A stretch of 7,197 nt of DNA. It comes from a bacterium (GTDB lineage: Bacteria; Bdellovibrionota_C; UBA2361; SZUA-149). Below the pieces are notes generated by a model. That model did not search any database. It worked only from the letters and a program-made list of their open reading frames with translations, and was not told the origin of the DNA. This document shows, piece after piece, positions 1 to 5,513 of this stretch. Position numbers and translations under genes: made by a program. The stretch is taken from the NCBI GenBank assembly GCA_003230795.1, contig QIGM01000394.1:1-7197 (forward strand). Direction: 5' to 3'. Position 1 is the stretch's first letter; every line of letters begins with the position of its first letter.

Positions 1-782
1 GGTTTGTGTTTAACCGGCTCAGGCCTAGGCGCTCTCGAACCATGTTCCTTTTTGTCAGAAGCACTCTCAAACTTTTCGTTATGAGGAGAATTATCAAAAT
101 CTCGACTGCTTGCTGATTTGTTAAAAACTGAGCCAGGCGTAGTCGATGTTCCCATTCCAGAAACACCCATACCAGAAACACCCTGAGGTTCCTGGAAACG
201 CGAGCGCGCACTCCAAGCGAATATCCAAATAATAGGAGCGACAAACCAGGCTATTGCAAGCCATGCGATATTCAATCGAAGGGCGTTAAATATTGTCGCA
301 AAGAAAGACTGTCGAATGGTAAATATTCGTGGCGGGAAATTCCCCTCGATTTTGACGACATATTCCCCGGCTTCTTCTACTTGGAAGCTTCCTACTGAAT
401 AACGCTCGGAATCACTACCGACCCTAACTACAGCCGAACCCCCTTTCTTAAACTCTATCGGCTCTTTCGTTTCAGAATGCATGCCAGAGATCTGAATATC
501 GTCTGGAAGCTCTACGCTTGCCGAATAATTCTTCCCATAATACGGCGAACGCACTTCGTTCCAAATAGTAAAACTAGCCCTCTCCTTAGCGGTCACGACC
601 GTCTCACCCGGTGCCTCAACGACGAGAGTGGATCCAAAGGAAATATTATCTGCGGACGTGAGCAGTTCATCGACGAAATAATAGTTTCCGACAACAAACA
701 GTATCAGAGCGAAGAAGTAGCCAATCGCGGAGGGCTTTTCTTGTGCGAATAAGGGGTCAGGCCTAAATTCTTGTCCTTGCAT
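1..782 (-). CDS. Two-TM membrane protein with extracytoplasmic beta domain, C-terminus cut by window edge
   Basis: The minus-strand frame is open from the ATG at 782 to the left edge, giving 260 codons without a stop. It starts MQGQEFRPDP. A hydrophobic segment at about residues 18-37 is probably a first membrane helix. Residues 45-158 are beta-rich and polar, with an 'EEAGEYVVKI' strand pattern typical of small beta-sandwich domains, and should be extracytoplasmic. Residues 167-190 are rich in Trp, Ile and Ala and form a second helix. The remaining 70 or so residues are Gly/Ser-rich and then charged, probably a disordered cytoplasmic tail, including a duplicated GVSGM. I do not recognise the family and assign no function. 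Its ATG overlaps the stop of the upstream SpeD fusion gene (TAATG), so the two are very likely translationally coupled and may act together at the membrane. Moderate to high confidence that it is a real gene; the true C-terminus is unseen. Confidence 0.8.
   Translation of the reverse strand, partial: MQGQEFRPDPLFAQEKPSAIGYFFALILFVVGNYYFVDELLTSADNISFGSTLVVEAPGETVVTAKERASFTIWNEVRSPYYGKNYSASVELPDDIQISGMHSETKEPIEFKKGGSAVVRVGSDSERYSVGSFQVEEAGEYVVKIEGNFPPRIFTIRQSFFATIFNALRLNIAWLAIAWFVAPIIWIFAWSARSRFQEPQGVSGMGVSGMGTSTTPGSVFNKSASSRDFDNSPHNEKFESASDKKEHGSRAPRPEPVKHK
152..181. repeat. 2 x 15-bp in-frame tandem repeat
   Basis: Two adjacent copies, ccattccagaaacac and ccataccagaaacac, differ by one base. 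On the minus strand they encode the duplicated pentapeptide GVSGM in the cytoplasmic tail of the membrane protein. The repeat lengthens a flexible linker without breaking the frame. Confidence 0.7.
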
Positions 783-1864
783 TACTTCTCCCAGGATTTT
801 TCGACTACCGCGGAGGCAAACACGGTGTCTCCAGCACTAACCGGCACTTGCGCAGACCAAAAAGAAACATCACTAAAGCTACTATCAAGTATTCGACGTA
901 AAAGCTCCACTGTTTCACTCGCGTAAGCACTGCCGCATCGAATACAAATGCGGCCTCCGGGTTTCACTGAGGCGGAGATACTTGCGAGCAAGTCTCTGAG
1001 GTATACTTCCCTATTCTCGCAGGTGAATGCCGCTGGATGTAAGCTGATATCAATAATAGCCGCATCATGCTGGAGTTCCACACTCGATTTATCGGACACG
1101 ACTTGCTCTTGATAGCTTCGAGCACCATCAGCCGTTAGCTCTTGGTGCAACGTGGGAAAGAACTCGCGTATCACCGAGAAAACCTCTGGATCTTGTTCCC
1201 AAAAACTTAGCTCTTTCGCCCCAATCGTGTCGAGAAAAGAAGAGAGCTTTAGCGTGGCGCATCCGACAAGAAGAAGAGAGTCAATAGCTGAGCCGCGAAA
1301 GGGTTTGCATATCTCTTGTCGGTATCGCTCTGAATCAGTCTCATAGAACGACAAGGAGTTATCGACCACGAGCATCTTACCAAAGTGCGCAGAGCGAAGA
1401 ACTTCAATTTGTTGGTACTCGCTTCGACCGGAATAGATTTTCTTTTCAAAAGGAATCGAAATAGACATGCCGTCGTGTTGGCAGAGCGAAACGGTATTCG
1501 CTTCTTTTACTTCGAGGAGCTCTCCTCGCTGGACTTCGATTGTTCGTTTTCTATCAGCCGTTAACTCCCGCTCAAGCAAGGAGAGTAAGGCTGCCGTCTT
1601 TTCTGAGGCACCTGCGCAGGTAAAAATATCGACACTAACGTGCTGAGCTTCCGGAAAAGTATGGAGCACCACATGAGATTCGGAAATGATACATACGAGA
1701 GTAATACCTACCGGCTCGTAGAGATGGGAGTGGGAACTCACAAGGCTCAAGCCAGCACCCGCTATACTTCGCTCCAAAACGGAGCTGAGCTGCTCGACGT
1801 CACCCAGTAGGCGAGATTCGCAGTTATCGAATTCGGCCAGTAAATGTGTTCCAGATGCTTTCAT
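782..1864 (-). CDS. speD: SpeD (S-adenosylmethionine decarboxylase-type) fused to a degenerate spermidine synthase-like domain
   Basis: Residues 1-115 are a class 1b AdoMet decarboxylase. The N-terminus MKASGTHLLAEF matches the family start and fixes the ATG. The self-cleavage site is Glu62-Ser63, where Ser63 would become the pyruvoyl group, in the stretch IISESHVVLHTFPE. His68 and Cys83 (IDIFTC) complete the processing and catalytic set, at the same numbers as in the Thermotoga enzyme. The substrate-stacking aromatics are conservatively changed (Tyr49, Phe70). Residues 140-355 follow the spermidine synthase fold: the YQQIEV start, FGKMLVVD, the acidic E-x-D of Rossmann strand 2 (Glu223, Asp225), and Asp272 in IIDIS. 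However, the GGGDG motif is replaced by VGCATLK, YHE by YRQE, and DSTDP by DISLHP. Aminopropyltransferase activity is therefore doubtful. The domain may be regulatory, or the protein may belong to the SpeD homologues that became ornithine or arginine decarboxylases. The ribosome binding site is weak. The gene is coupled to the downstream membrane protein. Confidence 0.9.
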   Translation of the reverse strand: MKASGTHLLAEFDNCESRLLGDVEQLSSVLERSIAGAGLSLVSSHSHLYEPVGITLVCIISESHVVLHTFPEAQHVSVDIFTCAGASEKTAALLSLLERELTADRKRTIEVQRGELLEVKEANTVSLCQHDGMSISIPFEKKIYSGRSEYQQIEVLRSAHFGKMLVVDNSLSFYETDSERYRQEICKPFRGSAIDSLLLVGCATLKLSSFLDTIGAKELSFWEQDPEVFSVIREFFPTLHQELTADGARSYQEQVVSDKSSVELQHDAAIIDISLHPAAFTCENREVYLRDLLASISASVKPGGRICIRCGSAYASETVELLRRILDSSFSDVSFWSAQVPVSAGDTVFASAVVEKSWEK

Positions 1865-1884
1865 TCTCTAACTTTAAAGCCCAA

Positions 1885-1914
1885 TTGACATCTTATTTAG
1901 TCGGGATATCTAAT
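1885..1914 (+). promoter_or_regulatory. Putative sigma-70-type promoter for the TSP3 lipoprotein gene
   Basis: There is a perfect -35 hexamer TTGACA at 1885-1890, an 18-bp spacer, and TCTAAT (5 of 6 to consensus) at 1909-1914. Transcription would begin near 1921, leaving a leader of about 88 nt before the ATG at 2009. It lies in the 144-bp intergenic region shared with the divergent speD fusion gene. The call rests on the motif match alone. Confidence 0.45.
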
Positions 1915-2008
1915 TCATACACTTTCCGAGCGATTTTATTATTGCTGCACGTCTCAACGCGGGATAAAATTACCGCTAATTACGATGTGAGAACCCAGGC
2001 TTAAACAC

Positions 2009-2842
2009 ATGCCCCAAACTTATTCTCAAGTTAAACCATTTTTAGCAGCAGCAAAGGCTCGTTCAGCAGCAAAGGCTCGTTCAGCAGCAAGGGCTCGTTC
2101 AATTTGCACCCTAGCAGTCTTGCTCGCTTTGCTCATACCAAGTCTAGCCTGCAGCGACTACTTAACGGATGATTATTTCATCGGCACGAGTTCCAACACT
2201 GACGGCACTGGTAATGAAGACGGCGGAGTAGATAACAGCGACTCTCCCGACGATGACGACGCCGACGGACTTAGTAACGAAGTTGAGGCATCATTTTCTG
2301 GTGAAACCCTAGAGTCTGATTCTGACCAGGACGGTTACGACGACGGACTGGAATTCGTCGGAAACGGTGGGGACCCACTGAACGGTTCCGCAAGCCCTTC
2401 CCCCTTTAGCCGCTCAAGATTTCTTGAAACAGAAGATGCCGTTCGTAGCGACCCAGACAGAGACCTCGACGGCTTAGGCGATTCTTTCGAACGAGAAAAT
2501 GGCCTCGACCCTGAGGACCCAGATATTGATGATGACGGCTATCAGGATGGCCTAGAACTAGTCGCAAACTCTGACCCTTTTGATGCATCTGATAGACCAG
2601 AGCGAGTTGCTCCGCCTGCTCCCGACGGTGTGGATAGATTACTACCCGCTCCACGTGATGCAGACGGTGACGGACTCTCCGATGATATTGAAGCGCTTGG
2701 TGGAACAGACACAACTCAGCGAGACTCAGACGGAGACGGATTCTCTGACGGCTTGGAGCTATTAATGGGCAGCGACGGAATAGATTTCTTAAGTATTCCG
2801 AATTTTAATGTACCCACACCTCCTGCGGACAGCACTACGTAA
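2009..2842 (+). CDS. Exported, probably lipid-anchored protein with three acidic TSP3-type calcium-binding modules
   Basis: The protein has 277 aa. Residues 1-31 are a long basic n-region containing three AAKARS-type repeats, followed by a hydrophobic core at 33-45 and Cys48 in PSLAC, a plausible but imperfect lipobox (Pro at -4). The rest is very rich in Asp, Gly, Asn and Ser. It contains three paired modules at about 81-124, 148-194 and 217-258. Each has a D-x-D-x-DGL...E half and a D-x-D-x-DG-x-x-DGLE half, for example DSDQDGYDDGLE, DIDDDGYQDGLE and DSDGDGFSDGLE. This is the bacterial thrombospondin type 3-like repeat pattern, whose aspartates bind Ca2+ and make stiff rods on the cell surface. 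The C-terminus is Pro/Thr-rich. No catalytic domain is visible, so a structural or adhesive surface role is inferred. The ribosome binding site is weak (CAGG at 1996-1999). The gene lies 61 bp upstream of another secreted protein. The alternative, an EF-hand or dockerin-like protein, is less likely. Confidence 0.85.
   Translation: MPQTYSQVKPFLAAAKARSAAKARSAARARSICTLAVLLALLIPSLACSDYLTDDYFIGTSSNTDGTGNEDGGVDNSDSPDDDDADGLSNEVEASFSGETLESDSDQDGYDDGLEFVGNGGDPLNGSASPSPFSRSRFLETEDAVRSDPDRDLDGLGDSFERENGLDPEDPDIDDDGYQDGLELVANSDPFDASDRPERVAPPAPDGVDRLLPAPRDADGDGLSDDIEALGGTDTTQRDSDGDGFSDGLELLMGSDGIDFLSIPNFNVPTPPADSTT
2048..2101 (+). repeat. 3 x 18-bp in-frame tandem repeat in the signal-peptide n-region
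   Basis: Three adjacent copies of gcagcaaaggctcgttca occur at 2048-2065, 2066-2083 and 2084-2101. The third has one A-to-G change, giving Lys to Arg. They encode AAKARS, AAKARS and AARARS and add six positive charges in front of the hydrophobic core of the export signal. Copy number could vary by slippage without changing frame. Confidence 0.9.
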
Positions 2843-2850
2843 GAATTTGC

Positions 2851-2859
2851 TGATATACT
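2851..2859 (+). promoter_or_regulatory. Possible extended -10 promoter before the secreted six-cysteine protein
   Basis: TGATATACT matches the extended -10 form TGnTATAAT with one mismatch. The start would fall near 2866, about 38 nt before the ATG at 2904. No convincing -35 box is seen, because it would lie inside the upstream gene. It may add to read-through from the upstream promoter. Confidence 0.25.
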
Positions 2860-2903
2860 TAGATTTAATCTCAAACAAACGGCAAACATTTAGGACTCAA
2901 CAA

Positions 2904-3773
2904 ATGATCGAAAGAAAAACCACACGTTGCCTTAGAATCTTTTCGCTTATTCTCGCTTCAGGACTTCTAAGCCCACAGTTGTCCTACGCTGATACTCGAG
3001 ATTTTGGTGGTTCATCCGAAAGCATGCGCAAAGAAGGTGACTATTTGCCCCCGCGCTGCCAACTCGATGTTCCACGTTCTGCGCAAAGCGGATTTTTCAT
3101 TCAGTGGAACTGCGCTGACGACCAAACTGAGCCGGACGACATTCGCACAACCTTGTGGATCCTCCGAAACGGCGCGCAAATCCCAGAGAAAGTAAAAGAC
3201 TTCCTAGGATTTCCCGCATCGGTATTTGTAGACGCTAGTTTACTCGGTGTTGAAAACGTAAGTGACGGCTTACCCGCTGCCTTTCGTCTCTCCGCAGCAG
3301 ACCGTGCCGGAACAACTGCAATCTCCCCGTATCTTACCGTGCTCGCACAAGACAACAGTGTTGACACCTGCAGCCTTGAACTGCTCACCGATCCCACGGA
3401 GTCAGAAGGTTCAACTACGGGTGTCCCCTCGCGCCAAGTGCTTCTCAGCAACGTCAGCGTACTAACAAGACAAGTTGGCAATAACGACGTCGCCATCTCC
3501 CTCATCGCCCCAGTCTCAGCAAACCCTTGCGAGATTGACGAAGTCTGCGACGACGACGAGAACTTGGTAAGCTTCGAATCCTCAATCAACTTCGCTGAAA
3601 CAGAGGGCTCTACTACTGCCTCCGGCAGTATCTCAGTAACCCCCGGCTTCGTCCTAGCAAACGTAGAAGGAACCGCCGTAGTAGCGGAATCTTCACTCAC
3701 GTCTCTAGAAGTAACCGGCGACACTACTATCAACGGTGTAGCAACAAGAGCAACGCTAAGCTGTAGCCAGTAG
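2904..3773 (+). CDS. Secreted six-cysteine beta-rich protein of unknown function
   Basis: The start chosen is the ATG at 2904 (289 aa), preceded by AGGA at 2892-2895 with 8-nt spacing. It begins a clean signal peptide: basic MIERKTTR, hydrophobic core about 10-22, and probable cleavage after SYA (residue 29). A longer in-frame start at 2808 would overlap the upstream gene and bury the signal peptide, so I reject it. The mature protein has exactly six cysteines (52, 70, 156, 209, 215, 287), suggesting up to three disulfides. Residues 49-150 (PPRC...FFIQWNC...LTVLAQD) look like an Ig/FN3-like beta sandwich. The second half is Ser/Thr/Val-rich, with a recurring E-x-EGSTT near 167 and 232. I recognise no family. 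Its position after the TSP3 protein suggests a shared surface role and possibly one operon. Confident as a secreted gene, not as to function. Confidence 0.8.
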   Translation: MIERKTTRCLRIFSLILASGLLSPQLSYADTRDFGGSSESMRKEGDYLPPRCQLDVPRSAQSGFFIQWNCADDQTEPDDIRTTLWILRNGAQIPEKVKDFLGFPASVFVDASLLGVENVSDGLPAAFRLSAADRAGTTAISPYLTVLAQDNSVDTCSLELLTDPTESEGSTTGVPSRQVLLSNVSVLTRQVGNNDVAISLIAPVSANPCEIDEVCDDDENLVSFESSINFAETEGSTTASGSISVTPGFVLANVEGTAVVAESSLTSLEVTGDTTINGVATRATLSCSQ

Positions 3774-3798
3774 GGGGAAGCCCTACAACGGCGACATA

Positions 3799-3857
3799 AA
3801 GCGCTGCTATTTTGTTGAGATTTCGATCATCTCAACAACGCCAGTCGCGGAGCGCTT
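3799..3857. repeat. Nested inverted repeats upstream of the nucleotidyltransferase cassette
   Basis: The inner pair TTGTTGAGAT (3812-3821) and ATCTCAACAA (3829-3838) is a perfect 10-bp inverted repeat with a 7-nt loop. The outer pair AAGCGCT (3799-3805) and AGCGCTT (3851-3857) shares nearly the same centre. No T-run follows the inner hairpin on either strand, so a simple intrinsic terminator is not convincing. The right outer arm ends 11 bp before the -10 box of the next gene, so an operator for autoregulation is possible. A terminator for the gene ending at 3773 is the alternative. Confidence 0.55.
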
Positions 3858-3865
3858 ACCTTTTA

Positions 3866-3874
3866 TGCTATAAT
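3866..3874 (+). promoter_or_regulatory. Consensus extended -10 promoter predicting a leaderless mRNA
   Basis: TGCTATAAT is a perfect extended -10 element (TGnTATAAT), with TATAAT at 3869-3874. A start six to eight bases downstream falls on or next to the A of the ATG at 3881, and no Shine-Dalgarno sequence fits between. There is no recognisable -35 box, which the extended -10 would compensate for. Confidence 0.6.
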
Positions 3875-3880
3875 AGTTGA

Positions 3881-4099
3881 ATGAGAGACGATCTTTTTAT
3901 ATCGCAGGGAGCACTAAGTAACGATGACGGCAGTTGGGACATAGAATTCTGGCAAAAAGTATCTTTTGAAGAACGTGTAAATACGGCATATCAGATGGCT
4001 CTATTTGCCGACAGTTTAGGATCAAGCAGGGATTTGGAAACACCACCGCATATCGACCGTTTTAAAATCAGCTCAGGAAAACTTCCGCCCTTTGAATAA
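3881..4099 (+). CDS. Small acidic protein, first gene of a nucleotidyltransferase cassette (antitoxin-like partner)
   Basis: The protein has 72 aa with no signal peptide or membrane segment. It has an acidic N-terminal half, a central helix-like stretch (about residues 23-47, including WQKVSFEERVNTAYQMALFA) and a Pro-containing tail. The pattern W..(S/T)xEERxxxxxxM resembles short proteins often encoded directly before DUF6036-type nucleotidyltransferases; that link comes from recalled gene neighbourhoods, not a search. The next gene starts 20 nt after its stop, so the two form an operon. By position it could be the antitoxin or a cofactor of the nucleotidyltransferase. The start follows a strong extended -10 so closely that the message should be leaderless. 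An internal start seems unlikely because the conserved-looking region begins soon after the ATG. Fairly sure it is real; function inferred. Confidence 0.7.
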   Translation: MRDDLFISQGALSNDDGSWDIEFWQKVSFEERVNTAYQMALFADSLGSSRDLETPPHIDRFKISSGKLPPFE

Positions 4100-4110
4100 A
4101 GCTATTAATT

Positions 4111-4122
4111 GGAAAGCTTTTG
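4111..4122 (+). promoter_or_regulatory. Ribosome binding site and TTG start of the nucleotidyltransferase gene
   Basis: The purine run GGAAAG at 4111-4116 precedes a TTG at 4120. No ATG or GTG lies in frame between the upstream in-frame stop (TGA at 4093-4095) and the conserved domain, and the deduced protein has no internal methionine. A TTG start is therefore the best choice. Confidence 0.6.
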
Positions 4123-4566
4123 TTTCAAAATCAAGATATCCGAGACTTCGTAGAATTACTTGGAAAGCATAAAGTCCGCTTTGTGCTAATAGGTGGATAT
4201 GCCGTCATACACTACACTCAGCCCAGATACACGAAAGACATTGACTTCCTAATCGAAGCTTCAGAATCGAGTGCTGAGCAAGTAGTATCAGCGTTAGAAG
4301 AATTCGGTGTCCCTAGGGCGCAAATTAATAAAAATATTTTTACGGAAGAGGGCAATTTCTTTAAAATCGGCAAACCCCCTTGGCGAATTGATCTTATAAC
4401 TTCTGTAAAAGGAATTAGCTTTGCCGATATCTTGCGCGACTCAATAACCGAAGTATTTGATGGCATTCCTATTAAGATAGTCTCAAAGAATCACCTGATT
4501 CTCTTAAAGGAGCACGCCGGTAGACCAGTTGATCTAATCGACCTGGAAGCGTTAAAAAGACAATAG
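4120..4566 (+). CDS. DUF6036/MNT-type nucleotidyltransferase, toxin-antitoxin-like
   Basis: The 148-aa protein has the small nucleotidyltransferase fold. Gly25-Gly26 in VLIGGYAV are followed by the metal-binding pair Asp40-x-Asp42 (KDIDFLI), and a third carboxylate is Asp91 in RIDLIT. The C-terminal block HAGRPVDLIDLEAL (132-145) is the hallmark of the DUF6036-like branch. Such enzymes transfer a nucleoside monophosphate from NTP to protein or RNA; relatives such as MenA/AbiEii-type toxins act on tRNA, and MNT antitoxins AMPylate HEPN toxins. All catalytic carboxylates are present, so activity is expected, but the substrate cannot be read from sequence. Length is complete for the family. It forms a two-gene operon with the preceding 72-aa protein. 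The pair looks more A+T-rich than its neighbours and sits between unrelated loci, consistent with horizontal transfer. It starts with TTG. No HEPN partner is present. Confidence 0.85.
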   Translation: MFQNQDIRDFVELLGKHKVRFVLIGGYAVIHYTQPRYTKDIDFLIEASESSAEQVVSALEEFGVPRAQINKNIFTEEGNFFKIGKPPWRIDLITSVKGISFADILRDSITEVFDGIPIKIVSKNHLILLKEHAGRPVDLIDLEALKRQ

Positions 4567-4585
4567 CTAATAAACAATCCCGGCC

Positions 4586-4714
4586 TCAGTCTTTGTCATA
4601 TGGACAAGGCTCGATAACCATATCAAAGTAAACATCTCCGTCTAGGAAACGAGACGCGGCTACACCGATTTTAGTGTTCTTCGGGACCTTAGAGCTTTCA
4701 GTATCAGTTCCCAA
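4586..4714 (-). CDS. Possible 42-aa ORF or gene remnant downstream of lgt
   Basis: On the minus strand a TTG at 4714 opens a 42-codon frame ending at TGA (4588-4586). The sequence is protein-like, with ASRFLDGDVYFDMVIEPC near residues 20-37. A purine-rich AAGGGA lies just upstream, although only three bases from the TTG. An in-frame TAA directly precedes the start, so it cannot extend into lgt. It begins 19 bp after the lgt stop and converges on the nucleotidyltransferase gene. It could be a small gene, or the 3' tail of a gene whose 5' part was lost when the cassette arrived. I recognise no family. The 167-bp stretch between 4567 and 4733 holds nothing else apart from a weak 7-bp hairpin (4591-4609). 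Confidence 0.3.
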   Translation of the reverse strand: MGTDTESSKVPKNTKIGVAASRFLDGDVYFDMVIEPCPYDKD

Positions 4715-4733
4715 TTATCCCTTTTTCTGGAGA

Positions 4734-5513
4734 CTACTTTTCTGCAAACCGCCGATTGAAATACAGAATTGCCAAGCCAACGGCAGCTAATGCAATAGCA
4801 ATCCCCTGAGCCTGAGTAAGCGGGCCAAAGACATGTGGCTCAATTCTAACGAACTCAATGAGGAAACGAGCTGCCGCAGACAGCAATAAATAAAGCCCAA
4901 ACACTCGGCCAAAGCCCTGCAGCTTTTCACTTCGCCGTACTCGCAACAAAATATAGGCCGTAGCAAACGCCATCAAACTTTCATACAAAGGCGCAGGATG
5001 GACCAAAACGTCCGGCAGTGTCGGAATAACACCGAGATAATAACTCATGGCCCAAGGCAGATCGCTTGGCCCACCGTAGTCCCCGTCTCCGGATAGCTGA
5101 CATCCTAGTCGACCAACGCCGTAGCCAATCGCAAGACAAGGAGCCACGAGATCACTCATTTGCCAGAAAGCTTTCTTCTCAATTCTAAGCAGTAACCAAA
5201 CAGCGAAAACCCCGCCAAGGAAGCCACCATAGAAAACAAAGCCCGCACCACCAAAGATAGTCCCAAGCGGATCGTTCGCAAAATCTGTGGGGAAACTAAG
5301 GAGGTAGAACAATCGAGCACCCACTATGCCGCCGACAGCAGCCCAAGTAACCATGCGTTCGGCAAGGGCAGGATCAAATTCACCCTCTTCCAGACAGAGC
5401 TGAAGCCGCTGCAAAGCAGAGAGAAAACTGAGAACCATCAACAAGCCAAAGCTATGGATCGGCAATGAGCCAAGAGAAAATGGTAGAGGAATTTCAAGAA
5501 GGGTTGGTATCAT
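4734..5513 (-). CDS. lgt: Prolipoprotein diacylglyceryl transferase
   Basis: Lgt is an inner-membrane enzyme that moves the diacylglyceryl group of phosphatidylglycerol to the lipobox cysteine of prelipoproteins, the first step of lipoprotein maturation. The 259-aa protein has about seven hydrophobic segments. The family motifs appear in order: PIHSFGLL (18-25), GGIVGARLFY (61-70), FYGGFLGG (94-101), the signature GYGVGRLGCQLSGDGDYGG (130-148) with the key Arg135, VHPAPLYESL (171-180), and RFLIEFVR (216-223) followed by LTQAQ. Length is normal. The GDGDYGGPSDLPW form differs from the E. coli GRIGNFINGELWG form but is a known variant in other phyla. The ATG at 5513 lies inside the 3' end of the thioredoxin-like lipoprotein gene (20-bp overlap), so translation is probably coupled. 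Its substrates would include that neighbour and probably the TSP3 protein. Confidence 0.97.
   Translation of the reverse strand: MIPTLLEIPLPFSLGSLPIHSFGLLMVLSFLSALQRLQLCLEEGEFDPALAERMVTWAAVGGIVGARLFYLLSFPTDFANDPLGTIFGGAGFVFYGGFLGGVFAVWLLLRIEKKAFWQMSDLVAPCLAIGYGVGRLGCQLSGDGDYGGPSDLPWAMSYYLGVIPTLPDVLVHPAPLYESLMAFATAYILLRVRRSEKLQGFGRVFGLYLLLSAAARFLIEFVRIEPHVFGPLTQAQGIAIALAAVGLAILYFNRRFAEK

Noticed and set aside
477..752. 91-aa plus-strand ORF
   Set aside because: It lies opposite the continuous membrane-protein frame, has no recognisable domain or signal, and the minus-strand frame gives clear TM and beta patterns.
2406..2714. 102-aa minus-strand ORF
   Set aside because: It is antisense to the Asp-rich TSP3 modules; its His/Arg/Leu composition is the expected reverse-strand image of those repeats.
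2009..2842. Coding-region Asp/Gly repeats as a CRISPR or DNA repeat array
   Set aside because: The periodicity is at the protein level (D-x-D-x-DG); the DNA copies are diverged and unequally spaced, with no unique spacers.
2808..2903. Upstream start for the secreted protein
   Set aside because: It would overlap the previous gene by 35 bp and place 32 residues before a complete signal peptide. The ATG at 2904 has AGGA at good spacing.
3101..3733. 210-aa minus-strand ORF
   Set aside because: It is the shadow of the secreted six-cysteine gene. It is Ser/Thr/Val-rich without structure, while the plus frame has a signal peptide and a ribosome binding site.
3771..3785. TAGGG / CCCTA hairpin at the stop codon as a terminator
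   Set aside because: The 5-bp stem has no following T-run and is too weak to call.
4591..4609. Small hairpin (CTTTGTC / GACAAGG) as a terminator for the converging genes
   Set aside because: It has only a 7-bp stem including a G-U pair, with no T-tract on either strand.
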